Virus record (IMG/VR): IMGVR_UViG_3300029309_000239
Location: 1-29,185 of that record
DNA from: a virus
Reading direction: 5' to 3' (one strand)
DNA length: 29,185 nt
In this document: positions 10,172 through 19,800 of the stretch, in pieces
Layout: each line of letters starts with the position of its first letter
Position numbering within the stretch: position 1 is the first letter of the stretch
The notes under the pieces: generated by a model
Databases searched by the model: none
What the model saw: only the letters and a program-made list of their open reading frames with translations
Told to the model about the DNA's origin: nothing
Made by a program: the position numbers and the translations under genes

Positions 10172-10362
10172 GTTATTTTCTACATTCTTTAAAAAAAGAA
10201 GATAGAGATATTCTAAGACAGGTTGTTAAGAAGGTACATTTAATACACCATCCAGAAGAATTTTGTACTGATACAGAAGCTGATAAAGTTATTAATACTA
10301 TTGGGCCAGAGGTTGTAGAACGTATGATTAGGTTTGGAATAGACAATCGTGACAAACTTTAA
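10168..10362 (+). CDS. Hypothetical protein, 64 aa
   Basis: ATG overlaps the previous TGA (ATGA). The 64 residues (LKKEDRDILRQVVKKVHLI, TDTEADKVINTIGPEVVERM) look helical with balanced charge, unlike the basic genes before it. It overlaps the large terminase gene by 14 bases. Small proteins at this position are common next to podovirus terminases, but I recognise no family. Confidence 0.65.
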   Translation: MSYFLHSLKKEDRDILRQVVKKVHLIHHPEEFCTDTEADKVINTIGPEVVERMIRFGIDNRDKL

Positions 10363-11869
10363 ATACAAACCTGATGGAAAAATAATTAAAGATTTTATGA
10401 AAGATAATAGTTTCTTTCGTGGCATTCGTGGCCCAGTTGGAAGTGGTAAATCTGTTGCTTGTTGTGTTGAAATATTTAGAAGAGCATTAGCTCAAGAGCC
10501 AAATGCTGATGGAATAAGACGTTCAAGATGGGCAATCATACGTAATACCAATCCACAATTAAGAACTACCACAATAAAAACATGGCTTGATTGGTTTCCA
10601 GAACATGTCTGGGGGAAGTTCAACTGGTCTGTTCCTTATACACACAAGATACAAACACATGATTTAGATGTTGAAGTTATATTTTTAGCTCTTGATAGGC
10701 CAGAAGATGTAAAGAAACTATTATCATTAGAGGTAACTGGTGTGTGGATAAATGAAGCAAGAGAAGTAAGTAAGAGCATTATTGATGCGGCTTCTATGCG
10801 TGTAGGTCGTTTCCCTTCTATGAAAGATGGTGGGTGTACTTGGACAGGTTTAATCTGTGATACTAATGCACCAGAAGAAGACCATTGGTGGCCTATTATG
10901 TCAGGTGAAGTACCAGTTCCAGACCACATTGCAAAAGAAGAAGCAAAGATGTTAGTAAAGCCAAGTAACTGGCAGTTCTTTACACAACCTTCTGGAATGA
11001 TAGAAAAGAAAGATAATGAAGGCAATGTATTAGAATATATACGAAATATTAAAGCTGAAAACATAGCAAACATGAGAGAAGATTATTATCCTAACATTGT
11101 ACAAGGCAAAACAAAAAGCTGGATTGATGTATATGTAATGAATAAGTTAGGGAGTATTCAAGATGGCAAACCCATTTATCCCATGTTTGCACCTGATGTC
11201 CATGTTGCCAAAGAAGAAATACCCGTTGCCGCCTCCATACCTGTTTATATTGGTATTGATTTTGGTCTTACTCCTGCTTGTGTATTTGGACAAAAGATAA
11301 GAGGTAGATGGCTTATCTTACAAGAAATAGTTGCTTTTGATATGGGCATTGTAAAGTTTTCTGAAATACTAAGACAAGAACTAGCAACACGATATAGTTT
11401 TTGTGAAGCTATTATATTTGGTGACCCTGCTGGTGATTTCCGTGCGCAAACTGATGAATCTACACCATTTCAGATTTTGCGTGGAGCTGGTTTGGTTGCT
11501 AGACCTGCGCCTTCTAATGATGTATCTTTAAGACTTGAATCTGTGCAGTCTCCGTTAAATAGAATGATAGAAGGGCAGTCTGGTCTTCTTATAGACCCAA
11601 GATGTCGTAATATCATAAAAGGTTTTGAAGGTGGTTATCAATATAGAAGGTTGCAGGTTTCTGGAGAAAGATTTGATGACAAGCCAGAAAAAAATCATTA
11701 CTCTCATATACATGATGCTTTGCAATATCTTATGTTAGGAGCAGGTGAAGGCAGACAGGTTATGCATAATACGAATATAACAAAGGGTGCTTTTCAAGCA
11801 AAAAGAGAATACGATGTCTTTACAAGACAACCTAGAAAGCGTAGACAAGGATTATGGGCTAGAATGTAA
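10349..11869 (+). CDS. terL: Terminase large subunit
   Basis: A 506-residue packaging motor: an ATPase that pumps DNA into the prohead plus a nuclease that cuts the concatemer. The N-terminal ATPase has Walker A GPVGSGKS at residues 28-35 and a Walker B-like GVWINEAREV near 130-140. The RNase H-like nuclease part has D304 (IGIDFG), D359 (FGDPAGD) and H455-D456 (IHDALQYL), fitting the three acidic metal ligands. The start is GTG at 10349 inside the end of the previous gene; no closer ATG exists before the Walker A. The length is normal. The family is that of T7-like and related marine podoviruses. Confidence 0.95.
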   Translation: MTNFKYKPDGKIIKDFMKDNSFFRGIRGPVGSGKSVACCVEIFRRALAQEPNADGIRRSRWAIIRNTNPQLRTTTIKTWLDWFPEHVWGKFNWSVPYTHKIQTHDLDVEVIFLALDRPEDVKKLLSLEVTGVWINEAREVSKSIIDAASMRVGRFPSMKDGGCTWTGLICDTNAPEEDHWWPIMSGEVPVPDHIAKEEAKMLVKPSNWQFFTQPSGMIEKKDNEGNVLEYIRNIKAENIANMREDYYPNIVQGKTKSWIDVYVMNKLGSIQDGKPIYPMFAPDVHVAKEEIPVAASIPVYIGIDFGLTPACVFGQKIRGRWLILQEIVAFDMGIVKFSEILRQELATRYSFCEAIIFGDPAGDFRAQTDESTPFQILRGAGLVARPAPSNDVSLRLESVQSPLNRMIEGQSGLLIDPRCRNIIKGFEGGYQYRRLQVSGERFDDKPEKNHYSHIHDALQYLMLGAGEGRQVMHNTNITKGAFQAKREYDVFTRQPRKRRQGLWARM

Positions 11870-11880
11870 AGGAGCTTAAT

Positions 11881-12099
11881 ATGTGTTTATCAAGGTCAAG
11901 AGGGCCATCAAGACCAGCAGTCGACCCAAATGTTGAAGCAATGAGAAGAGACCAAGAAGCGGCTGAACGTAGGAAGATTGCAGATAATAAAGCTGAAGCA
12001 TTAGAGCAAAGAGTAAGAAGGATGCGTGGTGGTGCTGGATTACGTTCTTTATTAACGAGTAATCGTGGTGGTCTTGGATATTATAGCGATACATTATAA
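11881..12099 (+). CDS. Small protein between terminase and portal, 72 aa
   Basis: Starts MCLSRSRGPSRPAVDPN and ends GGAGLRSLLTSNRGGLGYY. The middle is a charged helix (EAMRRDQEAAERRKIADNKA). The position between large terminase and portal and the Gly-rich end recall a small podovirus protein often found here, comparable in place to T7 gp7.3, but the sequence does not prove that. AAGGAGCTTAATATG marks the start. The stop overlaps the portal ATG. Confidence 0.7.
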   Translation: MCLSRSRGPSRPAVDPNVEAMRRDQEAAERRKIADNKAEALEQRVRRMRGGAGLRSLLTSNRGGLGYYSDTL

Positions 12100-13643
12100 T
12101 GGATAAATTAGCTGAAAACATGTTGCAAAAATACGAACGTGCTAAAACGCATCGTTCTTATTTTGAGCCTTTATATGAAGAATGTTATGAATTTGCTTTA
12201 CCTATGCGTAAGAGTTTTTTTACAGAAGCAATAGGTCAAAGAAGAGATGATAAGATATTTGATGAAACAGCAGTTGTTGGTACACAAGAGTTTGCATCTC
12301 GTTTGCAATCTGGTCTTGTTCCTAACTTTGCTCGTTGGGCTGACTTTATTGCTGGTTCAGAAGTTCCAAAAGAAGAGCAAGATGCAGTAAATAATCAGCT
12401 AGATGAGGTTACAGAATATGTATTCGAAGTTATTCAAAACTCTAATTTTGGTCAGGAAATACATGAAAGCTTTATGGATTTGGCTGTTGGCACAGGCATC
12501 TTACTTGTTCAAGAGGGCAACGCAATTAATCCAGTCCGTTTTAATGCAATCCCATTACCATCTGTTATGCTGGATACTGGGCCTGATGATAACATTGACC
12601 ACGTTTATAGGGAACGTGAACTTAAATATGTCGACATACCTATCGCATACCCGAAGGCAGATTTACTTGAAAAAGTACGTAAAGCAGTCGAATCAACGCC
12701 AGAAGAAAAAGCAAAAATCCTAGAAGTTGTTTGCAGAAACTATCAACAAAAAAATGAAGAAAGATATGATTACTTTGTTATTGATAGAATGAAGCAAGAA
12801 TTAATACATCAAGAACAATTTACTGGAACAGGTTCTAATCCGTTTGTATGTTTTCGCTGGTCTAAAGCCGCAGGTGAAATTTATGGAAGAGGCCCTTTAA
12901 TTAACGCATTAAGTGCGATTAAAACTACCAACCTGACAATCGAGCTTGTATTAGAAAATGCACAGATGGCTATCTCAGGCATTTATCAAATGGATGATGA
13001 TGGGGTTATAAACACAGATACGATAAACCTTGTTCCCGGAACTATAATACCTAAAGCTCAAGGTTCACAAGGATTACAACCAATAAGACCTGCTGGTAGT
13101 TTTGATGTTGCCAATCTTGTTTTAGGTGATATGAGAAATAATATTAAACGTGCATTATACAATGATATGCTTGGCGATCCAAATAAAACACCTGCATCTG
13201 CAACAGAAGTAGCTGAACGTATGGCTGACTTATCAAGACGCATTGGCTCTGCCTTTGGACGATTACAAGCTGAAATGGTACAGCCTGTATTACAACGAGT
13301 TGTACATATATTAAAGAAACAAGGGCGTATAGAAATACCTACTATCAATGGAAGAGAGGTTAAAATACGTTCTGTATCTCCATTAGCACAAGCACAAGCC
13401 AATCAAGATATATCAAATGTATCACGTTATTTAGGTTTAGTTGGGCAAACATTTGGCCCAGAGTTGTTAAATTTACTTGTTTCATCTGAAGATACTGCTG
13501 TGTATCTTGCCAAAAAGTTTGGTGTGCCTGATTCTTTAATAAGGGATGATGCTCAAAGACAACAAATAATTATGGCGGCTCAACAACAAATGGCAATGCA
13601 ACAGCAACAAGGTATGATGAATGACCCAACATCTGGGAATTGA
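12099..13643 (+). CDS. Portal (head-to-tail connector) protein
   Basis: A 514-residue podovirus-type portal, T7 gp8 family, which forms the dodecameric ring at one capsid vertex through which DNA enters and leaves. Typical segments are the N-terminal RSYFEPLYEECYEFALP, KIFDETAVVGTQEFASRLQS, LAVGTGILLVQEG, RWSKAAGEIYGRGPL and a C-terminal SATEVAERMADLSRRIGSAF. The last 35 residues are rich in Gln and Met. The length is close to T7 gp8 (536). It is followed by a 23-base overlap with gene 13621-13878. Confidence 0.95.
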   Translation: MDKLAENMLQKYERAKTHRSYFEPLYEECYEFALPMRKSFFTEAIGQRRDDKIFDETAVVGTQEFASRLQSGLVPNFARWADFIAGSEVPKEEQDAVNNQLDEVTEYVFEVIQNSNFGQEIHESFMDLAVGTGILLVQEGNAINPVRFNAIPLPSVMLDTGPDDNIDHVYRERELKYVDIPIAYPKADLLEKVRKAVESTPEEKAKILEVVCRNYQQKNEERYDYFVIDRMKQELIHQEQFTGTGSNPFVCFRWSKAAGEIYGRGPLINALSAIKTTNLTIELVLENAQMAISGIYQMDDDGVINTDTINLVPGTIIPKAQGSQGLQPIRPAGSFDVANLVLGDMRNNIKRALYNDMLGDPNKTPASATEVAERMADLSRRIGSAFGRLQAEMVQPVLQRVVHILKKQGRIEIPTINGREVKIRSVSPLAQAQANQDISNVSRYLGLVGQTFGPELLNLLVSSEDTAVYLAKKFGVPDSLIRDDAQRQQIIMAAQQQMAMQQQQGMMNDPTSGN

Positions 13644-13878
13644 TGGCTTTCCACGCAGTAAAGAAAATGATGAAATCATTTCTAAAAATTTTCAAAGTTT
13701 ATTTAATACACCATCTGGTAAGGCAGTATTAGCTTATTTGCGTTCTGTTACTCTTGATTTAGTATCAGGGCCAAATACATCTGATGGCGAACTACGTCAC
13801 AGAGAAGGGCAACGATTTATTGTTGCTATTATTGAAAAACGAATTGAACATGCACAAAGGATAAAAAATAATGAATGA
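13621..13878 (+). CDS. Small Bbp19-like phage protein, 85 aa
   Basis: The 85 residues contain FQSLFNTPSGKAVLAYLRSV, then GPNTSDGELRHREGQRFIVA and a basic end. The pattern F..LF.TP.G..VL.YL...T and LRHxEGxRxIVxxI is the Bbp19-like phage protein family found just after portals. The role is unknown, perhaps capsid assembly. It begins in another frame inside the portal gene and overlaps the scaffold gene by 8 bases. Confidence 0.8.
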   Translation: MTQHLGIDGFPRSKENDEIISKNFQSLFNTPSGKAVLAYLRSVTLDLVSGPNTSDGELRHREGQRFIVAIIEKRIEHAQRIKNNE

Positions 13879-14566
13879 AGTTGTAGATAATGTGGAAGCA
13901 CCAGCAGAAGCACCTACTGATTCAAGACCAGAATGGTTACCAGAAAAATTTAAAACACCAGAAGATTTAGTTAATTCTTATTCAAATCTTGAAAGTAAAC
14001 TTGGCACAAGCCAAGAAGAAATAAAAGCAAATCTACTTCAAGAACTAGAAACAGAAGCATTGTCATCACGACCTGCTACTGTTGGTGATTATCAAATTCC
14101 AGAAACAGTAGATGAATCTTTAGTAAATGATAATGACCTATTTCAATGGTGGGCTAATCATGCATTTGAAAATGGATATAGTCAGGAAGAGTTTGAATCT
14201 GGTATTGCTAAGTATGCACAGTTTGCAGATAGCTTTCAGCCTAATCTGGAAGAAGAAAAGCAACAACTTGGCGATAATGCGGATGCACGTATTGAAGCAG
14301 TTGACTTATGGGCTAATAAGTTTTTTCCAGAAGAATTAGGTGATGCAATACTTTTACTTGGGCAATCTGCTAAAGGAATACAAGCTCTTGAATTTATAAT
14401 GGATAAAGTAGGAGATTCTTCTATGGCATCTAATAGTCAACCAGCGCAGTCTGTAACAGTTGAAGATTTGCAAAGTATGATGAGAGATGAACGATATTGG
14501 AATCCTGCAAAACGTGATAAAGCTTTTATAAAACAGGTTGATGATGGGTTTTCCAAACTCTACTAA
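13871..14566 (+). CDS. Capsid assembly scaffolding protein
   Basis: A 231-residue acidic protein fitting the T7 gp9-like scaffold: SRPEWLPEKFKTPEDLVNSY near the N-terminus, long acidic helices in the middle (QEEIKANLLQELETEA) and a basic C-terminal helix-loop segment (YWNPAKRDKAFIKQVDDGF) that would touch the coat protein. It is removed from the prohead before or during packaging. The position between portal and capsid fits. Its end overlaps the next gene by 29 bases. Confidence 0.88.
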   Translation: MNEVVDNVEAPAEAPTDSRPEWLPEKFKTPEDLVNSYSNLESKLGTSQEEIKANLLQELETEALSSRPATVGDYQIPETVDESLVNDNDLFQWWANHAFENGYSQEEFESGIAKYAQFADSFQPNLEEEKQQLGDNADARIEAVDLWANKFFPEELGDAILLLGQSAKGIQALEFIMDKVGDSSMASNSQPAQSVTVEDLQSMMRDERYWNPAKRDKAFIKQVDDGFSKLY

Positions 14567-15056
14567 AAACTGTTTTCATAAAAAAGGGCATGTTTCTATT
14601 ATTTCCTCCCAACATGAACATGCCCAATATCTTCAAGATAAGTTACGAAAAGAAGATTTATATGAATGTTTTATTCATAGAGTTACTCCTTTTATGGCAT
14701 TACATCAGCCTATAAAAGAAAAAGACGGATATGTGTTTACTGCATTATTTAAAGATGAACCTGTTGCTATGTTTGGAGTTGCAGATGTTAAGAATGATTT
14801 AGATATAAATGCAGGTACAGTTTGGATGTTAGGAAGTAAAGAATTATATAAATGTCAGTTATCATTAACAAAAACAAGCAAACAAATTGTTGATTGGTTA
14901 ATGACAGAGTATGATATGCTTGAGAATATTGTTCCTGCTAAAAATAAAAAAACAATAAATTGGTTAAAATTTTTAGGGTTTACAGTAAAAAATACCCCAA
15001 TAAATGTAAATAATTATGATTGTTTTCATTTTGTACGTTGCCATTCTCTAAAATAA
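14538..15056 (+). CDS. T7 gp13-like protein (GNAT-like fold)
   Basis: A 172-residue protein with the layout of the T7 gp13 family, which resembles GNAT acetyltransferases: ALFKDEPVAMFGVADVKN, GTVWMLGSKELYK, a helical stretch KTSKQIVDWLMTEYDM, and NKKTINWLKFLGFTVKN near the end. T7 gp13 is needed for proper virion assembly. Here the gene precedes the capsid gene instead of following tail tubular B. ATG-ATG-ATG at the start lies inside the scaffold gene, so the exact start is open; the N-terminal 15 residues look irregular. Confidence 0.75.
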   Translation: MMMGFPNSTKNCFHKKGHVSIISSQHEHAQYLQDKLRKEDLYECFIHRVTPFMALHQPIKEKDGYVFTALFKDEPVAMFGVADVKNDLDINAGTVWMLGSKELYKCQLSLTKTSKQIVDWLMTEYDMLENIVPAKNKKTINWLKFLGFTVKNTPINVNNYDCFHFVRCHSLK

Positions 15057-15164
15057 ATGGCAAATAGATAGTATGACCCTCTGTAGCTGACAGCCCTAAT
15101 GGATAACTGGATGAAGCGAAAAGTGGATAATCTGTTAAATGTAAACTTTTAATAGGAGCTTAAA
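15057..15164 (+). other. 108-base leader of the major capsid gene
   Basis: This is the longest gap in the late region after the terminase genes. It contains ATGGATAACTGGATGAAGCG, which opens a 17-codon frame ending TAA, and near-repeats TAATGGATAAC and AGTGGATAATC. It ends in AGGAGCTTAAAATG, a strong ribosome site. No clear promoter or terminator is visible. It may hold capsid expression signals. Confidence 0.5.
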
Positions 15165-15980
15165 ATGGCGAATACAATAGATGTCGCTTTTATTAAGCAG
15201 TTCGAGTCTGAAGTTCACATGGCTTATCAGCGTATGGGTTCTAAGTTAAGAAATACTGTACGTAGTGTTGGTAATGTTCGTGGTAGCGTTGTACGCTTTC
15301 AGAAAATAGGAACTGGTTCTGCTTCAACTAAGTCACGCAATGGTGACGTTACCCCTATGGAACTTGCACATACAACTGTGGAAGCAACAATGTCCGATTT
15401 TTATGCGGCTGAATATATAGACAAGCTGGATGAATTAAAGACAAACATCGATGAGCGTCAAGCAGTAGCACAATCTGCCGCCGCCGCTTTAGGACGTAAA
15501 ACAGATGAATTGTTGATTACTGCTATGGATGCAGGTGCAAACTCAACTCAAATACATAACACAAGTAGTGCTGTTGAAAAAGCAGATTTACTTACTTTAT
15601 TTGAGACTTTTGGAACTGCAAACATTCCAGAAGATGGTGGTCGTTATCTTGCAATGCATCCAAAAGGATATGCTGATTTATTTGCAATAACAGAATTTGC
15701 ATCATCAGATTTTGTTGGTGAGCAAAACTTACCATTTGCAGGTGGTATGACTATGAAAGAATTTCTTGGATTTAAGATATTCTCAACTGCCGCAGTAGCC
15801 GCAGGTAAGAGTATGGCATATCATACTTCTGCTGTTGGTTTAGGAGTAAACTCAGATGTTTCTACAGAACTTAACTATGTTCCGCAGAAAGCATCACATC
15901 TTGCAACCTCTATGATGTCAATGGGTGCTGTTGTTATTGATAACAATGGTATCTATGAAGTCTTAGATAACAATACATAG
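15165..15980 (+). CDS. Major capsid protein
   Basis: A 271-residue coat protein of the podovirus type, probably with the HK97 fold. Recognisable parts are the N-terminal DVAFIKQFESEVHMAYQR, the ATMSDFYAAEYIDKLDELK region, AAAALGRKTDELLITAMD, GGRYLAMHPKGYADL and a C-terminal MMSMGAVVIDNNGIYEV. Shorter than T7 gp10A (345). The ribosome site AGGAGCTTAAAATG is one of the strongest in the window, as expected for the most abundant virion protein. It follows a 108-base leader and precedes a small decoration-like gene by 9 bases. Confidence 0.9.
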   Translation: MANTIDVAFIKQFESEVHMAYQRMGSKLRNTVRSVGNVRGSVVRFQKIGTGSASTKSRNGDVTPMELAHTTVEATMSDFYAAEYIDKLDELKTNIDERQAVAQSAAAALGRKTDELLITAMDAGANSTQIHNTSSAVEKADLLTLFETFGTANIPEDGGRYLAMHPKGYADLFAITEFASSDFVGEQNLPFAGGMTMKEFLGFKIFSTAAVAAGKSMAYHTSAVGLGVNSDVSTELNYVPQKASHLATSMMSMGAVVIDNNGIYEVLDNNT

Positions 15981-15989
15981 GAGGATTAA

Positions 15990-16256
15990 ATGGCTTATTC
16001 AGCAAGTGGTCTTCATAGAATTGGTGGTGCTAGTGGTGTAAATCTTTGGATTTATCAAACAACAGACGCAATTGCAACTGTAAATAGTGCTGGTTATTTT
16101 ACTGGTGAATCAGTTAATATGATGAATGTTCGTGATTTGGTAATTGTTCAAGACACTAACACACCAACAACAAACTTTGTTACTGTATTGTCAAACAATG
16201 GTACGACTGTCGATGTAAGTGATGGTACGGCTGTTGCAGAGACAGATGGTGACTAA
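15990..16256 (+). CDS. Small capsid-associated (decoration-like) protein
   Basis: An 88-residue beta-rich protein: SASGLHRIGGASGVNLWIYQ, TTDAIATVNSAGYFTGES, and a Thr/Asp-rich acidic end (DVSDGTAVAETDGD). The pattern LxRIGGxxGxxLWxYxTTDxxATVxxxGYF is common in proteins right after phage coat genes and in domains of head-fibre-like proteins. A decoration or head-fibre role is inferred. The ribosome site is GGAGG. A stem-loop follows. Confidence 0.75.
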   Translation: MAYSASGLHRIGGASGVNLWIYQTTDAIATVNSAGYFTGESVNMMNVRDLVIVQDTNTPTTNFVTVLSNNGTTVDVSDGTAVAETDGD

Positions 16257-16264
16257 TTAGGGAT

Positions 16265-16298
16265 AGGGAGATGTCAAGGTATCAACTTACATCTCTCT
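16265..16298 (+). other. Stem-loop between capsid block and tail block
   Basis: Bases 16265-16274 (AGGGAGATGT) pair with 16289-16298 in 10 positions, one a G-T wobble, with a possible AAG/CTT inside the loop. No T-run follows, so it may be an RNA processing or stabilising element that lets capsid mRNA accumulate more than tail mRNA. Confidence 0.6.
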
Positions 16299-16306
16299 AA
16301 CATAAT

Positions 16307-16894
16307 ATGGCTCCAACAAGCGCATCATCCTCATTAGATATAGCAAATCGTGCATTAATTCTTGTAGGTGCAAATACCATTTCATCTTTTGATGAAGATA
16401 GTGAAGAGGGTCGTGTATCAAATTCTATGTATGAAGATATGATACGCACATTACTTATATCTTCACGATGGAGATTTGCAACAAAACAAGCTCAACTAAA
16501 TCTTTTATCTGGAACACCTCTTGGTAGATATACAAGAAAATATCAGTTACCAGCAGATTATTTAATGCTTCATGCTGTTACTGTAAATGATTTAGCAATT
16601 GAATATAACGTATATGAAGATGAAGTATATGCAGATACAGATTCAGCAGATGCTTTGATTGCTGATTATGCATTCAGAGTATCAGAAGCAAACTTTCCTT
16701 CTTATTTTATAATGCTTGCTGAATATAGAATGGCAACTATCCTTGCAACTGCATTAGCAAGAGATGAGCAAATGGCATCATTGTTTGATGCACAAACAGC
16801 CGTTATGGCACAGCAAGCTAAAACATTAGACTCACAACAACAAACAACACGTAAACTGGTGACATCGAGATTTATTACTGACAGGAGAAGTTAA
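16307..16894 (+). CDS. Tail tubular protein A (gp11-like)
   Basis: A 195-residue protein matching T7 gp11 in type and length (196). It forms the gatekeeper ring between portal and tail nozzle. Segments SSSLDIANRALILVGANTI, a run ending MIRTLLISSRWRFATKQ, RYTRKYQLPADYLML and DYAFRVSEANFPSYF are typical. The stop overlaps the start of the tail tubular B gene (TTAATGG), so both are made together. Confidence 0.9.
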   Translation: MAPTSASSSLDIANRALILVGANTISSFDEDSEEGRVSNSMYEDMIRTLLISSRWRFATKQAQLNLLSGTPLGRYTRKYQLPADYLMLHAVTVNDLAIEYNVYEDEVYADTDSADALIADYAFRVSEANFPSYFIMLAEYRMATILATALARDEQMASLFDAQTAVMAQQAKTLDSQQQTTRKLVTSRFITDRRS

Positions 16895-19800
16895 TGGCAA
16901 GGGTGCGAATACCTTTAAATAATTTTTCTTTTGGTGAAGTAAATCCCTCTCTTTCAAGCAGAACAGATAATGCGGTATATGCTCAATCTGGTGAGACTGT
17001 AGAAAATTTTTACATAAGACCTGAAGGTGGTTTAAAAAAACGTGCTGGTACATGGTTGCATGATGCAATACCACATGTAGGTGTTTCTTCTTCTACATCT
17101 CATATGGATGTAAGACTTGAACCTTTTGCTTTTTCTGATGATGAACAATATATTATAGCTTTTGATGATGGTGGATTTACACCATATCGTGTTGAACCAA
17201 ATGACTTTGATGCAATAGATAATACTTTTGGTGATAGTCTTGGTGTTTCTCAATTAGAAAGAATAAGAGCAACACTTCAATATATGAATCAACCAAACAC
17301 TAAAGCTAGAGGTCCTAGTGGTGATAATACTACATCTCTTGTAAAATATAAGATTACATTAGACCCTGACCATGCATATCCAACAACTTTTAATGCAGGT
17401 TCTACAATGCCTATAAGGCGTGGTGTAAATCTTATGTGTATTGACCAAGATACAAGCAAAGTATTTTATGCGGCTAATAATGTATTCTTATATGATGAAA
17501 CATATACTGGCAGTATAACAGAAACAGATGTTGGTAAAACAGGTCTTGATGTAACTGTAACTGAAATAAAATCTGGTGTGAATGCAGGTACTTCAAAATA
17601 TAATATTAAGTTTACAAATAATAGTGATATTTGTCTTAAACCAGAAATATCTGGCTCTGAAATATCTTTAAATCCAAGTCAATCTTTTGAGCTATTTGCT
17701 CAGTCTACATCTAACTGGGAAGTTATATTTAGAGAAGATGATGTAAAAGAAATATGGACAGCAGGATTTGGTGATACTGATGGTGTGTTAGAAGCTTTTT
17801 CTGATCCAGATAAATTACAAGATAATGTTGGTACAGAAATTGGCCCTGTTACTGCTATAAGAAATTATACGCAAACAGTAGAAGAAGTATCTGTATCACA
17901 AGCAGTACCAAGTAGTAATGCAACATATACAAACTTTGGTGGGGTAAATGGGCTTACACTTGTGCGTAGCGCAACAGCTACAGAAATACAAGAACTTTTT
18001 CGTTTACAATCAGGTAGTACTACAAAAGCTACCTCTATTGATTCAATAATAGGTATTGGTGGAAGAGGAAGAGAAGAAAATGGCACAATAACAATAACAG
18101 GTACTTCTGGAACAGCGACAGTAAGTTTTGGAACTGGTGGAACAATTCCATATGGAACTGGTGGTAATACTGTTGGGAACGGAACATTTACAATATCAAC
18201 AAATCAAGATGTTGATATAAGATTAAGATACTCAAGAGCAGGAGTTCGTTATAGATTTACAAATAATACTGGAAATCCTGTTGTAGTTGAGGGAGTTACT
18301 ATTGCTATAGATGCAACAGCAGATATATCACCAACTGGTGATTTTAATATTACACATACATCAACAGTTATAGGTTCTGAATATGTTGCTTGTCCGTGGA
18401 CTAGCTCAACTTTAAATCAATTTACATATACTCATCGTGGTGATTTTATGATTGTATGCCATGATTCATGGTCGCCTATGATGATTGTAAGAACAGCATT
18501 AAATAGATTTGAATTACGAAATTTTAGTTTTGATCAATCTTTAGATGGCAATAGAATATTTCAACCATACTATAATTTTCAAGATTCAAGTACAACGCTT
18601 ACACCATCTGGAACAACTGGTTCTGTAACACTTACAACATCAGTAGATTATTTTACTTCTCAACATGTTGGAATAACTCTTTTGATTGGTCAAACAGAAG
18701 CCTTAATTACAGCATTTACTAATGCAAAAAATGTAACAGCTTCTTTGCAAGGAAATTTAACTTTTCAATTAGATAGAGATGCTTTGAAAACTGCTAATGG
18801 GTCAAGTAAGGTTGAAGTAACACATGCACTTCATGGATTACAAGCAGGAGCTTCTATTGTTATATCTGACGCTGGTGGTGTTGGCGGAATAAGTTCTGGC
18901 AATATAAATGGTACAAGAACTATTTCTGAAGTAATAGATGAAAATACTTATAAGTTTACCGCAGGTGCGGCCGCATCTTCTACAGTAGATGGTGGTGGTT
19001 CTCCTACTATTTCTGGAACTGCTTCTACAACAAACTGGTTTGAACAATCTTATTCTGCTTATAGAGGATATCCTCAAGCTGTTACATTCCATGAAGATAG
19101 ACTTTGGTTTGCTGGTTCACCATCACAACCATTAGGTATCTGGGGTTCTCGAACTGGATTATATTTTAACTTTGATATTGGAGATGGTGAAGATGATGAT
19201 GCTTTAGATATTGAAGCAAATATTGGAACTCAATCACAAATACGTCATTTAGTAAGTAATAGAGACTTACAAATTTTTGCATCTTCATTTGAGTTTTTTG
19301 TTCCTGCGTTTACAGACCAAGCAGTAACACCAGCTAATGCAAAGATATCTTCACAAACACCTTTTGGTACAGGTTTTACAAAACCATTACCTTTTGATGG
19401 CGTATCTATATTTGCACAAGCAGATGGCAAAACAATACGAGACTATGTGTATTCTGATACAGAGGGTGCATATGTTTCAAATCCAATATCATTGTTGTCT
19501 TCACATATGACAACCAATGTGTATCAGTCTGCTGTACTTAAAGGTGGATTGAATCAATCTGGTTCTTATTTATTTTTAATGAGAAGTAAGTCTGATAGTG
19601 TTGATTTTACAAATACAGAGTTGCTTGTTTATTATCAAATAAGAGGAGATAGAAGGGCTGGTTGGGTAAGATGGGCAACAGATTTTGGGTATATGCAATC
19701 TATTTGTGTTCTTGGCAATCGATTGTTTGTTGCGTGTAACAGGCGTTCCGATACTACAAAAAGATTTGTATTAGAAGAATTTACAAATGCTGTTAATGCA

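Noticed and set aside
10636-11073. 145-codon minus-strand frame within the large terminase gene
   Set aside because: It is antisense to a clearly conserved gene and has no leader or domain.
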